From assembly GCA_002448715.1 (NCBI GenBank), contig DJZU01000095.1, positions 36,761 through 100,760 on the forward strand: DNA of 64,000 nucleotides, read 5' to 3'. A model generated the notes under the pieces. That model worked only from the letters and a program-made list of their open reading frames with translations. It had not been told where the DNA came from and ran no database searches. Origin of the DNA: Candidatus Neomicrothrix sp. UBA6944 (GTDB lineage Bacteria > Actinomycetota > Acidimicrobiia > Acidimicrobiales > Poriferisodalaceae). Shown piece after piece: positions 24,487 to 32,539 of this stretch (its first letter is position 1; each line of letters starts with the position of its first letter). The position numbers and the translations under genes were made by a program.

Positions 24487-25575
24487 TTACGCTTCGCCGA
24501 TTAGAGCAGCGATATCACCCTCTGCCAGACCAGCTCGTGAGGCACTTGACCGGAGCTGATCCATCGTTACCGGATCTACGTCGAAACCCTCAACACGCTC
24601 CGTGCGAGCAATTTGCTCTGGCTGACCGGGCACCAGAATCTGATCGCAATCGCTGCGTAGTCGTGAGTCCAATACAAACTCCCTGAAAAGCTCAATTTCG
24701 TCAAAGAACCTTTCGGCTTCGCCAGTCGCGGCCGGATTGATGATGATTGAAAGCATGCTGTTAATGATGCGTCCGTCACGAGCGTTCTTCGGGTGGGCGG
24801 TTTCACCACCGAGCAATGCTGCGCTGAGCAGTTCGCACATGATTGCTAACCCCGACCCTTTGTGATCTCCAAAAGCCACTAATGCTCCACCTCGCTTTCC
24901 AGTCGGATCGGTGTACCAAAACGCATTTGGGTCGTCAGTCAAATTGCCGTCTACATCGATAATGGTGTTAGGCGGGACCTTGACGCCCTTATTTGCTGCG
25001 ACTCGTGCTTTTCCCCCAGCAATGATACTCGTAGCCATATCCAGCAAAAATCCGGGCCGGCCATCCCTGCCTGGCACTGCCGCGCAGAACGGATTCGTGC
25101 CAAATCGGGCTTCAGCACCACCATATGCAGCAACAAGTGGCGGGTGACCAATCACGTTGACTAAATGAAGCGAAGCGTAACCGCCAGCCGCACACTGTTC
25201 CGCCCAGTGGCCGATTCGGCCAATGTGGTAGCTATTACGAAGTCCCACCACAGCTACACCATGTTCTGCGGCGCGCTCCATTCCCATCGACATAGCCTCA
25301 TAACCATTGACTTGCCCGTAACCAGCGTTGCCATCCAATGTCAACAGGGCACCACTGTCGACCACCACTGTTGGGTGACTGTTTACGGTAAGACGACCAT
25401 TTACTACACCATCAACGTACGACGGCAACATACCGACTCCATGGGAGTCATGACCCGCGAGATTGGCCTCGACGAGTTGATCAGCAACCAACTCCGCTTC
25501 TCGAGCTTCGCTTCCTAGGGCTTGGCAAGTTTGGACAATGAAGTTACGGATTTGGTCTGGGTGAAGCGTCGGCAC
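24487..25575 (-). CDS. malate/L-lactate/ureidoglycolate dehydrogenase-family oxidoreductase (Ldh_2)
   Basis: 362 residues. AGHDSHGVGMLPSYV with the catalytic His, GYGQVNGYEAM and the RFGTNPFCAAVP segment are diagnostic of the Ldh_2 superfamily of NAD(P)-dependent 2-hydroxyacid dehydrogenases, unrelated to classical MDH. The substrate may be malate, lactate, sulfolactate or ureidoglycolate. GTG start with a leaderless-type -10. The gene converges on the alcohol dehydrogenase, 13 bases apart. Confidence 0.88.
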   Translation of the reverse strand: MPTLHPDQIRNFIVQTCQALGSEAREAELVADQLVEANLAGHDSHGVGMLPSYVDGVVNGRLTVNSHPTVVVDSGALLTLDGNAGYGQVNGYEAMSMGMERAAEHGVAVVGLRNSYHIGRIGHWAEQCAAGGYASLHLVNVIGHPPLVAAYGGAEARFGTNPFCAAVPGRDGRPGFLLDMATSIIAGGKARVAANKGVKVPPNTIIDVDGNLTDDPNAFWYTDPTGKRGGALVAFGDHKGSGLAIMCELLSAALLGGETAHPKNARDGRIINSMLSIIINPAATGEAERFFDEIELFREFVLDSRLRSDCDQILVPGQPEQIARTERVEGFDVDPVTMDQLRSSASRAGLAEGDIAALIGEA

Positions 25576-25581
25576 ACTAAG

Positions 25582-25587
25582 ACATTA
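25582..25587 (-). promoter_or_regulatory. leaderless-type -10 (TAATGT) for the Ldh_2 gene
   Basis: TAATGT ends six bases before the GTG start on the minus strand. Confidence 0.5.
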
Positions 25588-25598
25588 GTAGGTGACAG

Positions 25599-26495
25599 TT
25601 AGGGCAGGATCTCCGTAGCTTCCAAATAGCCGGGCTCAAGAATCTCTACCGTTTGGTTTGCCTTACGAATTTCTTCGACGATGGGGCCAGTGTTGACCGG
25701 AATCGAAAATCCGGGAAGCCAATCATCGTGATGCCCAAACACCACTTTTTGGGGATTAAGGAGCTCTACTTGCTGGGCAACGAATTCCGCCAGAGAGCCT
25801 TGTATCGGTTCACCATCGATGTTTCCGCGTCCAGCCGCAGCCAGGATCGCGACATCTGGGCGAATTCGACCCAGAATGCCGTCGTATCGGCCCGAAGTGT
25901 CTTGAAACAGAACCGACCCATCGGGACTTTCGATTAGGTACAGCAAGGCGCCGCCGTCACCGCGATCGCTATGGCCCGGTGCGGAGTCTTCGAGATGTGT
26001 TTGCACAGCGGTGGTGGTCTCGGACATCAGATAGGACATTAAGTCAGCCATCCGCGCTTGCTGTTCTTGCCAACTCACGCCGAGATCCCCTATGCACACA
26101 ACGTCCGGTTCGTCCATCTGAGCGTGGGACCACACACAGGAGTGTTGACTCGGGTAAACCGAGACCGTTACCTCGGGAGACAACTGAATTGTTTCCCCTC
26201 CAGCAACACAAATCATGCGGTCCAGCGGAACACCCGCCTGCTCCATCACACGGACCGACTCATAGGACGCAACGAGCGTCGCGTCTGTGTTAGCGATGAT
26301 ACGTTCGGCACCCCACAAATGGTCAAAGTGACTATGCCCGACCAGTATGTAATCCGCCTCTGTGATGTCTGATGCCGTAAGCCCCGTTCCTTGCGCTCCG
26401 ACGGGTCTGTCTACATAGGCATCCAAAAAAATTGTTAATCCCGCCGTACGAAGTGAGAATGTTGCGCAGCCATACCAATCCAAAGTTGTAGCCAT
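25599..26495 (-). CDS. metallo-beta-lactamase-fold hydrolase
   Basis: 298 residues. HSHFDHLWG at 54-62 is the HxHxDH metal motif. The opening DWYGCATFSLRTAGLTIFLDAY and the late GHHDDW resemble UlaG/RomA-like L-ascorbate lactonase-related hydrolases. The substrate is unknown. A TAGGTT -10 ends six bases before the ATG, suggesting leaderless expression. It diverges from modA across 31 bases. Confidence 0.85.
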   Translation of the reverse strand: MATTLDWYGCATFSLRTAGLTIFLDAYVDRPVGAQGTGLTASDITEADYILVGHSHFDHLWGAERIIANTDATLVASYESVRVMEQAGVPLDRMICVAGGETIQLSPEVTVSVYPSQHSCVWSHAQMDEPDVVCIGDLGVSWQEQQARMADLMSYLMSETTTAVQTHLEDSAPGHSDRGDGGALLYLIESPDGSVLFQDTSGRYDGILGRIRPDVAILAAAGRGNIDGEPIQGSLAEFVAQQVELLNPQKVVFGHHDDWLPGFSIPVNTGPIVEEIRKANQTVEILEPGYLEATEILP

Positions 26496-26501
26496 GTGTG
26501 C

Positions 26502-26507
26502 AACCTA
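26502..26507 (-). promoter_or_regulatory. leaderless-type -10 (TAGGTT) for the MBL-fold gene
   Basis: TAGGTT is followed by six bases and ATG on the minus strand. Confidence 0.5.
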
Positions 26508-26526
26508 GACCAATTGTTTCGCGGGA

Positions 26527-27300
26527 GTGAACGAGACGATGCCCTCAACACATAAGAGATGGAAGCCTACTTTGCGTCGCTTTGGGGTTACCTTCTTGCT
26601 GTGTTGCTGTCTTCTAATGGGCGGGTGTCGACATTCCGAGAAGGATTTTAAGATATTTGTTGCTTCCTCAATGACTGAATTCGTTGACATCTTGCTTCCA
26701 GAGTTGACCGATCGATATCCGGGACTTCAGGTGCAGATCAACATCGCTGGCAGCGGCACTTTGGTGAACCAAATCGTTGAGGGCGCTGATGCCGATGTCG
26801 TCTTATTGGCCGGAGCCAACCACATGGCGCGACTTCAGGCTGAGAACGCGTTTCTTCCCCCAGTGCCCATCGCCCGCAACAGCCTTACGGTTGTCGTCAG
26901 TTCAAACCTTGCCGAAAGCGTGACAACTATTTCAGATCTGCGAGATGCTGGGTTACAGGGCGCTGTGTGTGTGCCAGGCGCGCCCTGTGGCGAGTTGGCG
27001 GTTGCATTTGCCAGAGCAGTTAATCTTGATTTGTCCAATGCAACTAGGGAGCCGAACGTCAAGGCAGTGCTATCTAAGGTGGTTAGAGGAGAGGTCGACT
27101 ACGGGTTCGTTTATCGTTCCGATGCACTAATGGCCGCCAACGAGGTGAAGGCAATTGAGGCTGAGGGGTTAGATTCGTTCACCACGTCATACTCCCTTGC
27201 GTTGAAAAATTCCGACGAGGTCTCCGTTTCATTCCTTGAGGTTGTCACCCAATCGAAAGTGTCAAGGGTCCTAGAGGAACTCGGGTTTCTAAGTCGATGA
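26527..27300 (+). CDS. modA: molybdate ABC transporter substrate-binding lipoprotein
   Basis: 257 residues from GTG (ATG at 26539 is an alternative). The start is a lipoprotein signal: basic KRWKPTLRR, a hydrophobic FLLCCCLLMGGC with the lipobox Cys near residue 34. The mature part begins FKIFVASSMTEFVDILLPEL, then NIAGSGTLVNQI and GADADVVLLAG, the oxyanion-binding segments of ModA. It captures molybdate or tungstate outside the cell. modB overlaps its stop by four bases. Confidence 0.88.
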   Translation: MNETMPSTHKRWKPTLRRFGVTFLLCCCLLMGGCRHSEKDFKIFVASSMTEFVDILLPELTDRYPGLQVQINIAGSGTLVNQIVEGADADVVLLAGANHMARLQAENAFLPPVPIARNSLTVVVSSNLAESVTTISDLRDAGLQGAVCVPGAPCGELAVAFARAVNLDLSNATREPNVKAVLSKVVRGEVDYGFVYRSDALMAANEVKAIEAEGLDSFTTSYSLALKNSDEVSVSFLEVVTQSKVSRVLEELGFLSR

Positions 27301-28079
27301 GGAGTCAACTGCCCTTGCGTATTCGCGTAGTTGCACTTTTGGTGGTGGCGCTCGTCGCAGCGCCTGTTATTTCACTTTTGTGGCGGGTTCCTTGGTCGCG
27401 AATGAGCTCTCTACTGACGGAAGAAGTAGTTACAGATGCCATCTCGTTATCGCTAATCTCAAGTGTCCTGGCGGCAGTCGTCGCATTGACACTGGGCGTA
27501 CCGGTGGCACTGCTTCTTTCTCGAATGGAAGGTGTACTTGCGTCAATCACGAGAGCGTTGATGATGCTTCCAATGGTGCTTCCTCCGGTTGTCGGTGGCG
27601 CCGCACTCTTATTTGCCTTTGGGCGAAGAGGAACGCTCGGAGCGGCCCTTGAAGAAGTTAGCGGACTGGTGCTTCCATATTCACTTGCTGGTGTTGTCCT
27701 GGCTAACGCGTTCGTCGCCTTGCCTTTCGTGGTGTTGACGATTGAAGGATCCCTTCGCACTTTGGATCCGCGCTTCGAACTCGCGGCAGCATCTCTCGGC
27801 GCGAATCAATTTCACACGACAGTAAAAGTTGTCCTTCCAATGGTGAGGAGTTCCCTAATAGCCGCTGGTTTTCTTGCTTGGGCTCGCGCCCTTGGCGAGT
27901 TTGGAGCGACAATTACCTTCGCTGGCAATGTTCCTGGCAAGACCCAAACCCTACCCCTGGCGGTTTTCGTGGCAATGGAAACCGACCAGGAGGCAGCACT
28001 GGTGATGAGCGTGGTCTTAATTTTGGTCTCGCTGGTAGTTCTGCTTACCATGCGCGATAGGTGGTGGCCTTCGCGATGA
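27297..28079 (+). CDS. modB: molybdate ABC transporter permease
   Basis: 260 residues with about six membrane helices. The EAA-type loop, ASLGANQFHTTVKVVLPMVRSSLIAAGFLAWARALGEFGAT, matches ModB, as does the preceding PMVLPPVVGG. It forms the molybdate channel as a homodimer. It is translationally coupled to modA upstream and modC downstream by four-base overlaps. Confidence 0.9.
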   Translation: MRSQLPLRIRVVALLVVALVAAPVISLLWRVPWSRMSSLLTEEVVTDAISLSLISSVLAAVVALTLGVPVALLLSRMEGVLASITRALMMLPMVLPPVVGGAALLFAFGRRGTLGAALEEVSGLVLPYSLAGVVLANAFVALPFVVLTIEGSLRTLDPRFELAAASLGANQFHTTVKVVLPMVRSSLIAAGFLAWARALGEFGATITFAGNVPGKTQTLPLAVFVAMETDQEAALVMSVVLILVSLVVLLTMRDRWWPSR

Positions 28080-29137
28080 ATGAAATCAACCGGCCTCTTC
28101 TGGACGCCCACGTTGTCGTCGAACGCGGCGATCTCCTACTTGACGTGGCACTACGGGTCGCTCCGGGCGAGACCATTGCACTAATGGGCCCCAATGGAGC
28201 GGGCAAGACAAGCCTTCTGTATTCATTGTTCGGTTGGTTACCGCTTCGATCAGGATGGATCCTCCTCGACGGCCAAACGCTTGACGCACCAGGGGAAGAT
28301 CGCTCAGTGCCACCGCATCTTAGGAACCTAGGGATGGTGTTCGACGATGGACTCCTCTTCCCCCACATGACCGTAGGACAAAATCTGGCTTTTGGATCTG
28401 ACACTAAACTCGTCGACCCCGATTTGGTTGAACTTCTTGAATTAGCGCCTCTAGTCGCGAAGCAGATCCACCATCTGTCAGCCGGCCAGCGCCAGAGGGT
28501 CGCCTTAGCTCGAACTCTTTTAGCTAAACCCAAGATGGTGCTACTAGATGAGCCTCTTTCCTCACTTGACCCCAGTGCGCGAGGTCAGGCTAGGGACCTC
28601 ATCAAATCAGCGTTTGATTCTCAACTTTCAGGCGCATTATTGGTCACCCATGATCCTGCGGACGCGTTCACACTGGCCGATCGGGTCATGGTATTAGAGA
28701 ATGGCAAAGTCTCCCAGTTTGATTCTCTAACGGCGCTCAGCACGCAGCCATCAACGCCTTGGATAGCGAGTTTGATTGGCTGGAACTTTTTCACAGGCTC
28801 CGCGAGAGACAGCATTGTTGTCCTACCTGACGGAATCGAAATCGCTACGTCACACTCTGGACTAAGCGGCGAAATGACAGTGGCGATCAACCCAGGGTCG
28901 GTGTCGCTGTTTCTCGAGTCACCAGGCGGTAGTCCACGCAACAACTGGCGCTGCGAAGTATCCAATGTTCAGTTTGTAGGACAGGTGGCGCGGGTAACAC
29001 TCTCAGGGGTCATGCAAATCCACGCCGACATCACAAAGGCTGCCGCAGCAGAGTTAGGACTTCATCAAGGGCTTGAGCTCTGGGCGTCCGTAAAGGCCAC
29101 CGAGGTACTCGTTCAAGGATCCAGTCGCCCAAGCTGA
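28076..29137 (+). CDS. modC: molybdate ABC transporter ATP-binding protein
   Basis: 353 residues from the ATG overlapping the modB stop (ATGA). Walker A GPNGAGKTS, signature LSAGQRQRVALA, Walker B MVLLDEPLSSLD and the switch His of LLVTHDP are present. From about 240 on, a mop/TOBE-type oxyanion-sensing domain follows. It powers uptake for molybdenum enzymes. No moa/moe gene is in the window. The unit ends before the SDR gene. Confidence 0.92.
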   Translation: MNEINRPLLDAHVVVERGDLLLDVALRVAPGETIALMGPNGAGKTSLLYSLFGWLPLRSGWILLDGQTLDAPGEDRSVPPHLRNLGMVFDDGLLFPHMTVGQNLAFGSDTKLVDPDLVELLELAPLVAKQIHHLSAGQRQRVALARTLLAKPKMVLLDEPLSSLDPSARGQARDLIKSAFDSQLSGALLVTHDPADAFTLADRVMVLENGKVSQFDSLTALSTQPSTPWIASLIGWNFFTGSARDSIVVLPDGIEIATSHSGLSGEMTVAINPGSVSLFLESPGGSPRNNWRCEVSNVQFVGQVARVTLSGVMQIHADITKAAAAELGLHQGLELWASVKATEVLVQGSSRPS

Positions 29138-29186
29138 CTTTCGCGCCGTCGACCCTAGTTACCCGACTGATGAATCCAGGTTTTAC

Positions 29187-29192
29187 TACGGT
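29187..29192 (+). promoter_or_regulatory. leaderless-type -10 (TACGGT) for the SDR gene
   Basis: TACGGT ends seven bases before the ATG at 29200 and supports that start over the one at 29170. Confidence 0.4.
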
Positions 29193-29199
29193 CTCAGGC

Positions 29200-29982
29200 A
29201 TGAAGATTGATGAGCTATTTGACGTTGATGGAAAAATCGCCATCGTTAGTGGTGGAAGTCGAGGCATTGGTTACATGATCAGTGAGGGGCTTGTTCGCAA
29301 CGGAGTTACGGTCTACATCACTTCTCGGAAAGAAAATGATTGCATCGAAGCGGCCTCACAGTTAAGTGACTATGGCTCTTGCACCGCAATTCCCGCCGAC
29401 CTGAGTGACGAGGAAAGTTTGGCCAAATTTGTTGCGGAATTCCGGACCCACGAAAGTCACCTTGACCTGCTCGTGAATAACGCTGGCGCAGCCTGGGGGG
29501 CACCTTTGGGAGATTTTCCGGCAAGTGGTTTCGACAAAGTCCTCAACGTCAACGTCAAAGCACCCTTCATGTTGACGCAAGCTCTACTTCCAGAGTTGAG
29601 TGCTTCAGCATCACCAGAAATGCCTTCACGTGTGATCATGATCGGATCTATCGATGGTGTACGCGTTCCTTTTGGCGACAATTACTCATATTCAGCATCG
29701 AAAGCCGGCTTGCACATGATGACCCGACACCTGGCTCATCACTTGACCAAAGAACACATAAACGTCAACACCATTGCCCCCGGACCCTTTGAGTCAAAGA
29801 TGATGAGTTACGTGCTCGACGACCCCACGAGACGGGCCGGCGTAATAGCGTCGACTCCACTCGGTCGAATCGGGACGCCAGAAGACATCGTTGGCGCCAC
29901 TATTTTTCTGGCCAGCCGAGCGGGCTCTTGGCTTACCGGCATCACTCTCCCAGTTGACGGCGGAATCTCGACGCATGGCTGA
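29200..29982 (+). CDS. short-chain dehydrogenase/reductase
   Basis: 260 residues from the ATG that gives MKIDELFDVDGKIAIVSGG; an ATG 30 bases upstream is possible. SGGSRGIGYM is the nucleotide loop, NNAGAAWG and the YSASKAGLHMM pair (Tyr/Lys) complete the active site, and GPFESKMM follows. It resembles RhlG/gluconate-type SDRs that act on ketones. The FMN reductase gene overlaps its stop by eight bases. Confidence 0.88.
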   Translation: MKIDELFDVDGKIAIVSGGSRGIGYMISEGLVRNGVTVYITSRKENDCIEAASQLSDYGSCTAIPADLSDEESLAKFVAEFRTHESHLDLLVNNAGAAWGAPLGDFPASGFDKVLNVNVKAPFMLTQALLPELSASASPEMPSRVIMIGSIDGVRVPFGDNYSYSASKAGLHMMTRHLAHHLTKEHINVNTIAPGPFESKMMSYVLDDPTRRAGVIASTPLGRIGTPEDIVGATIFLASRAGSWLTGITLPVDGGISTHG

Positions 29983-30526
29983 CACTCGTAAAGTCGCGTT
30001 TTTAGTGGGGAGCCTGCGATCGGCTTCCCTCAATAGAGCCGCAGCGCTTCATGCCCACGGGTTTTTTCGCGATGACACCGCCGTGACAACCCCCGATCTT
30101 GCTGAAATTCCAGCGTTCAACCAGGACCTCGAAGCAAGCGGCACTCCCGCTGTAGTCACCGACTTGAAGAACGAGGTGGCACGAAGCGACATGGTCGTCA
30201 TCTTTAGTCCTGAATACAACTACGGAATTCCAGGCCTTCTCAAAAACGCTATTGACTGGCTGTCTCGGCCATTTCAAGCCGGAAGTCTCATAGGCCGGGC
30301 TGTAGGCATAGTGTGTGTTTCCCCAAGTTCTCGCGGCGGTGAGAACGTTCGCGAGCAGCTGCTTCGCACCTGTCAAATATTGACCGATCGAACATACGGA
30401 ACCACGTTAGGTATCGGTGGAGTTACAGAGTTAAACGATGGCGTACTTCCTGAAGATGCCACCCGTGCGCTTGACAAGTGGATGAAATCGTTCACCCTCT
30501 ACGCGACAAGCCAGACATCACTCTAA
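29975..30526 (+). CDS. NADPH-dependent FMN reductase-family protein
   Basis: 183 residues from the ATG giving MADTRKVAFLVGSLRSAS; a longer frame upstream lies inside the SDR gene. GSLRSASLNRA is the phosphate-binding loop, and SPEYNYGIPGLLKNAIDWLSRP is the classic flavin-contact motif of the azoreductase/FMN reductase family. It supplies reduced flavin, or reduces quinones. It is coupled to the SDR gene by overlap. Confidence 0.88.
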   Translation: MADTRKVAFLVGSLRSASLNRAAALHAHGFFRDDTAVTTPDLAEIPAFNQDLEASGTPAVVTDLKNEVARSDMVVIFSPEYNYGIPGLLKNAIDWLSRPFQAGSLIGRAVGIVCVSPSSRGGENVREQLLRTCQILTDRTYGTTLGIGGVTELNDGVLPEDATRALDKWMKSFTLYATSQTSL

Positions 30527-30553
30527 GAGTCGCCCCGTAGGCGCCTTTCGTTC

Positions 30554-31678
30554 CTATTTCTTGATAGTCGTCCATTCCGTCCGTTGGCTGTCATCGAAAC
30601 TGGATGAGTACCTGTCTGTCAGCCCTGAATCTACCTGGAACGCGATCTCTGACACCTTCACCATGGCGTCCTTCCATACCGATATGAGCTGTTCTTCGCC
30701 TTCATAGTCGAATAGATCCGACAGCGAACGTTCCGCCGAGCCTCCAGCTTCTAAGGGGTGTTCGACCAGGTGCTTCGCTGTCACTGACAACGCTTCGATA
30801 GGGTCGATTAAGTCGCGATAGCCGAGGTCAAACATTGCCTTCTCGCACGAGGTCACTCGATGATGGGGCGTGCCTCGAACAGTCAAACGTTGCGCAAGGG
30901 TCGCATACTCCCAGGGGAGGCTGACTATTTCGAATTCGTGATCAAGTGCATCCGCGATTATCTCAACCCATTGCAGCAGCGTCGGAGTCCATTCGTCTGA
31001 GGCGTTGTAGACCTCGCCAGATGCGACTTCTGGGCTGTCTACGACAGTCAGTAATAGGTGGGCCGCGTTGATGGCGTAAGCGCGGGATTGAAGCGTCATT
31101 CCACCATCTGGAAGAATCAGATACTTTCTCTTGTCCATAACTCGACGCACGATCGACCATTCCAAACTCGCTACCTGCCCAGGCCCGTAAATCCACGGGT
31201 AGCGAAGGTGCGAGGCTGTCGGGTGGAAATCGAATACCGCCACTTCAGTTCGGGCAATATTGGCTACTTTACGATTAACCGCGAAACCAGGCTCCTCGTT
31301 GATCACGAGGCGCGACCACTCGCGCGTAGGCACGCGCATCCCAGCAGGCCAAAGCGCATCAGCGTCGCCCCAACCCGTATAGGCCGGAACCCCACCGACG
31401 CTGATGAAACGATCCACTCGGCCTTGAAGGAGCTCCGCAAGTTCTCGAAGGCGCCCATACATAACAATGGCGAGATCAAACTTTCGTTCGCCCAACGCAC
31501 TGGCGGTCTCATCTACGTCAAACGGATTGGTATGGATGTGCTCCACCGAATCCGGAATTTGGTCGGACTCATGTGCACCTGTATGCAGAATCGCAACCTC
31601 GTAGCCACGATCAAGAAGGCCATTGACAATGTGAGGACCGGTTGGACCGGTTCCCCCTACGACCAAAGCAGTAGCCAT
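30554..31678 (-). CDS. NAD-dependent epimerase/dehydratase-family protein
   Basis: 374 residues. VVGGTGPTGPHIVNGLLDRGYEVAILHTG begins an extended SDR Rossmann fold; the usual YxxxK is not obvious, as in atypical NmrA/epimerase members. RYPWIYGPGQ and EVYNASDEWTP fit nucleotide-sugar epimerase-like folds. Substrate unknown. GGAGG eight bases before the ATG is a clear ribosome site. It diverges from the KOW-like gene over 177 bases that hold no further visible feature. Confidence 0.8.
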   Translation of the reverse strand: MATALVVGGTGPTGPHIVNGLLDRGYEVAILHTGAHESDQIPDSVEHIHTNPFDVDETASALGERKFDLAIVMYGRLRELAELLQGRVDRFISVGGVPAYTGWGDADALWPAGMRVPTREWSRLVINEEPGFAVNRKVANIARTEVAVFDFHPTASHLRYPWIYGPGQVASLEWSIVRRVMDKRKYLILPDGGMTLQSRAYAINAAHLLLTVVDSPEVASGEVYNASDEWTPTLLQWVEIIADALDHEFEIVSLPWEYATLAQRLTVRGTPHHRVTSCEKAMFDLGYRDLIDPIEALSVTAKHLVEHPLEAGGSAERSLSDLFDYEGEEQLISVWKDAMVKVSEIAFQVDSGLTDRYSSSFDDSQRTEWTTIKK

Positions 31679-31843
31679 TTCAATACCTCCAGAACATTCG
31701 CCACTTGAGCATAGATCTCATCGTCACGAGACTCTTCGGATTACGAGTAGGCAACAATGTGAGCACCCGATCCTCAATCGCGAGGCTCCAGCCCAGTCGC
31801 GGAATTACCGTGCGATGAGTTCGATTACCACCTCGGAAGGGTC

Positions 31844-31849
31844 TACGAT
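31844..31849 (+). promoter_or_regulatory. leaderless-type -10 (TACGAT) for the KOW-like gene
   Basis: TACGAT is followed by six bases and the ATG at 31856. There is no ribosome site. Confidence 0.5.
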
Positions 31850-31855
31850 CAAATC

Positions 31856-32539
31856 ATGGCACCTGAGAGCTCGACCCTAAAGAAAGGGTCTCGTGTTGTA
31901 GTCATCACTGATCTGCCTGGCGTTTCTGCCGGCACCACTGGCAGAGTCGGTCGATCAATCGGTGTCAAAACAACCCGCTACCGGGTCAAGTTTGACAATG
32001 GCGTTGATGTCTTGTCCGTTGCTGAAGGAAAACTCGTCTCAACAGCGGCCTGGGAATTCCTTAAACAAGGTCAAATCGGTGACGGTCCCAAGATAAGCCA
32101 AGGAGCGGTTCCCGCCGCGGTTCCCGTCGGAGCCGCCCCGGCTCAGGCTCCACCACCTGCGACACCTCAACCGGCTCAAACACCACCTGAGACAACTCCC
32201 CCTGACCCACCCACCGCAAAAGAGCCCGAAGCTCAGGCTGCTACTGACTCCGGAGACACAAGCGAGGATCCTCGCCTCGCCGCTCTGACTGCCAAATCGC
32301 GAGGCGCTCGCAAGGCGGCAGGTATTGACGTCGACGCCGAAGACAGTGCTGCACCTGACACTCAAACGGATGCGCAAGCAGATGCGTCGGAAGACGAGGT
32401 CGACGAGCCGGAGACCGTGACCGCTAACGCTTCAGAGGTGGAGTCAGACTCGGGGCCCTCACTGCCTGATCTGCCAGACGGCTACTATCCATCCGATAAC
32501 CGAATTGCTGACCTACTCGCTTCTGTCAAACAGGGTTAG
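31856..32539 (+). CDS. KOW/SH3-like N-terminal domain with long acidic, Pro/Ala-rich tail, unknown function
   Basis: 227 residues. The first ~65 (KKGSRVVVITDLPGVSAGTTGRVG, RVKFDNGVDVLSVAEGKLV) look like a small KOW/SH3 barrel. Next comes a Pro/Ala/Gln-rich linker, then DPRLAALTAKSRGARKAAG, a strongly acidic stretch, and a conserved-looking end LPDGYYPSDNRIADLLASVK. The layout suggests an intrinsically disordered tether with short linear motifs, perhaps binding nucleic acid or ribosome. I do not recognise a family. Its 3' end overlaps the convergent DMFase-like gene by four bases. Confidence 0.65.
   Translation: MAPESSTLKKGSRVVVITDLPGVSAGTTGRVGRSIGVKTTRYRVKFDNGVDVLSVAEGKLVSTAAWEFLKQGQIGDGPKISQGAVPAAVPVGAAPAQAPPPATPQPAQTPPETTPPDPPTAKEPEAQAATDSGDTSEDPRLAALTAKSRGARKAAGIDVDAEDSAAPDTQTDAQADASEDEVDEPETVTANASEVESDSGPSLPDLPDGYYPSDNRIADLLASVKQG

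Noticed and set aside
31679..31855. Possible RNA gene in the 177-base divergent gap
   Set aside because: I found no tRNA-like cloverleaf or strong hairpin; only promoter-like signals are visible.
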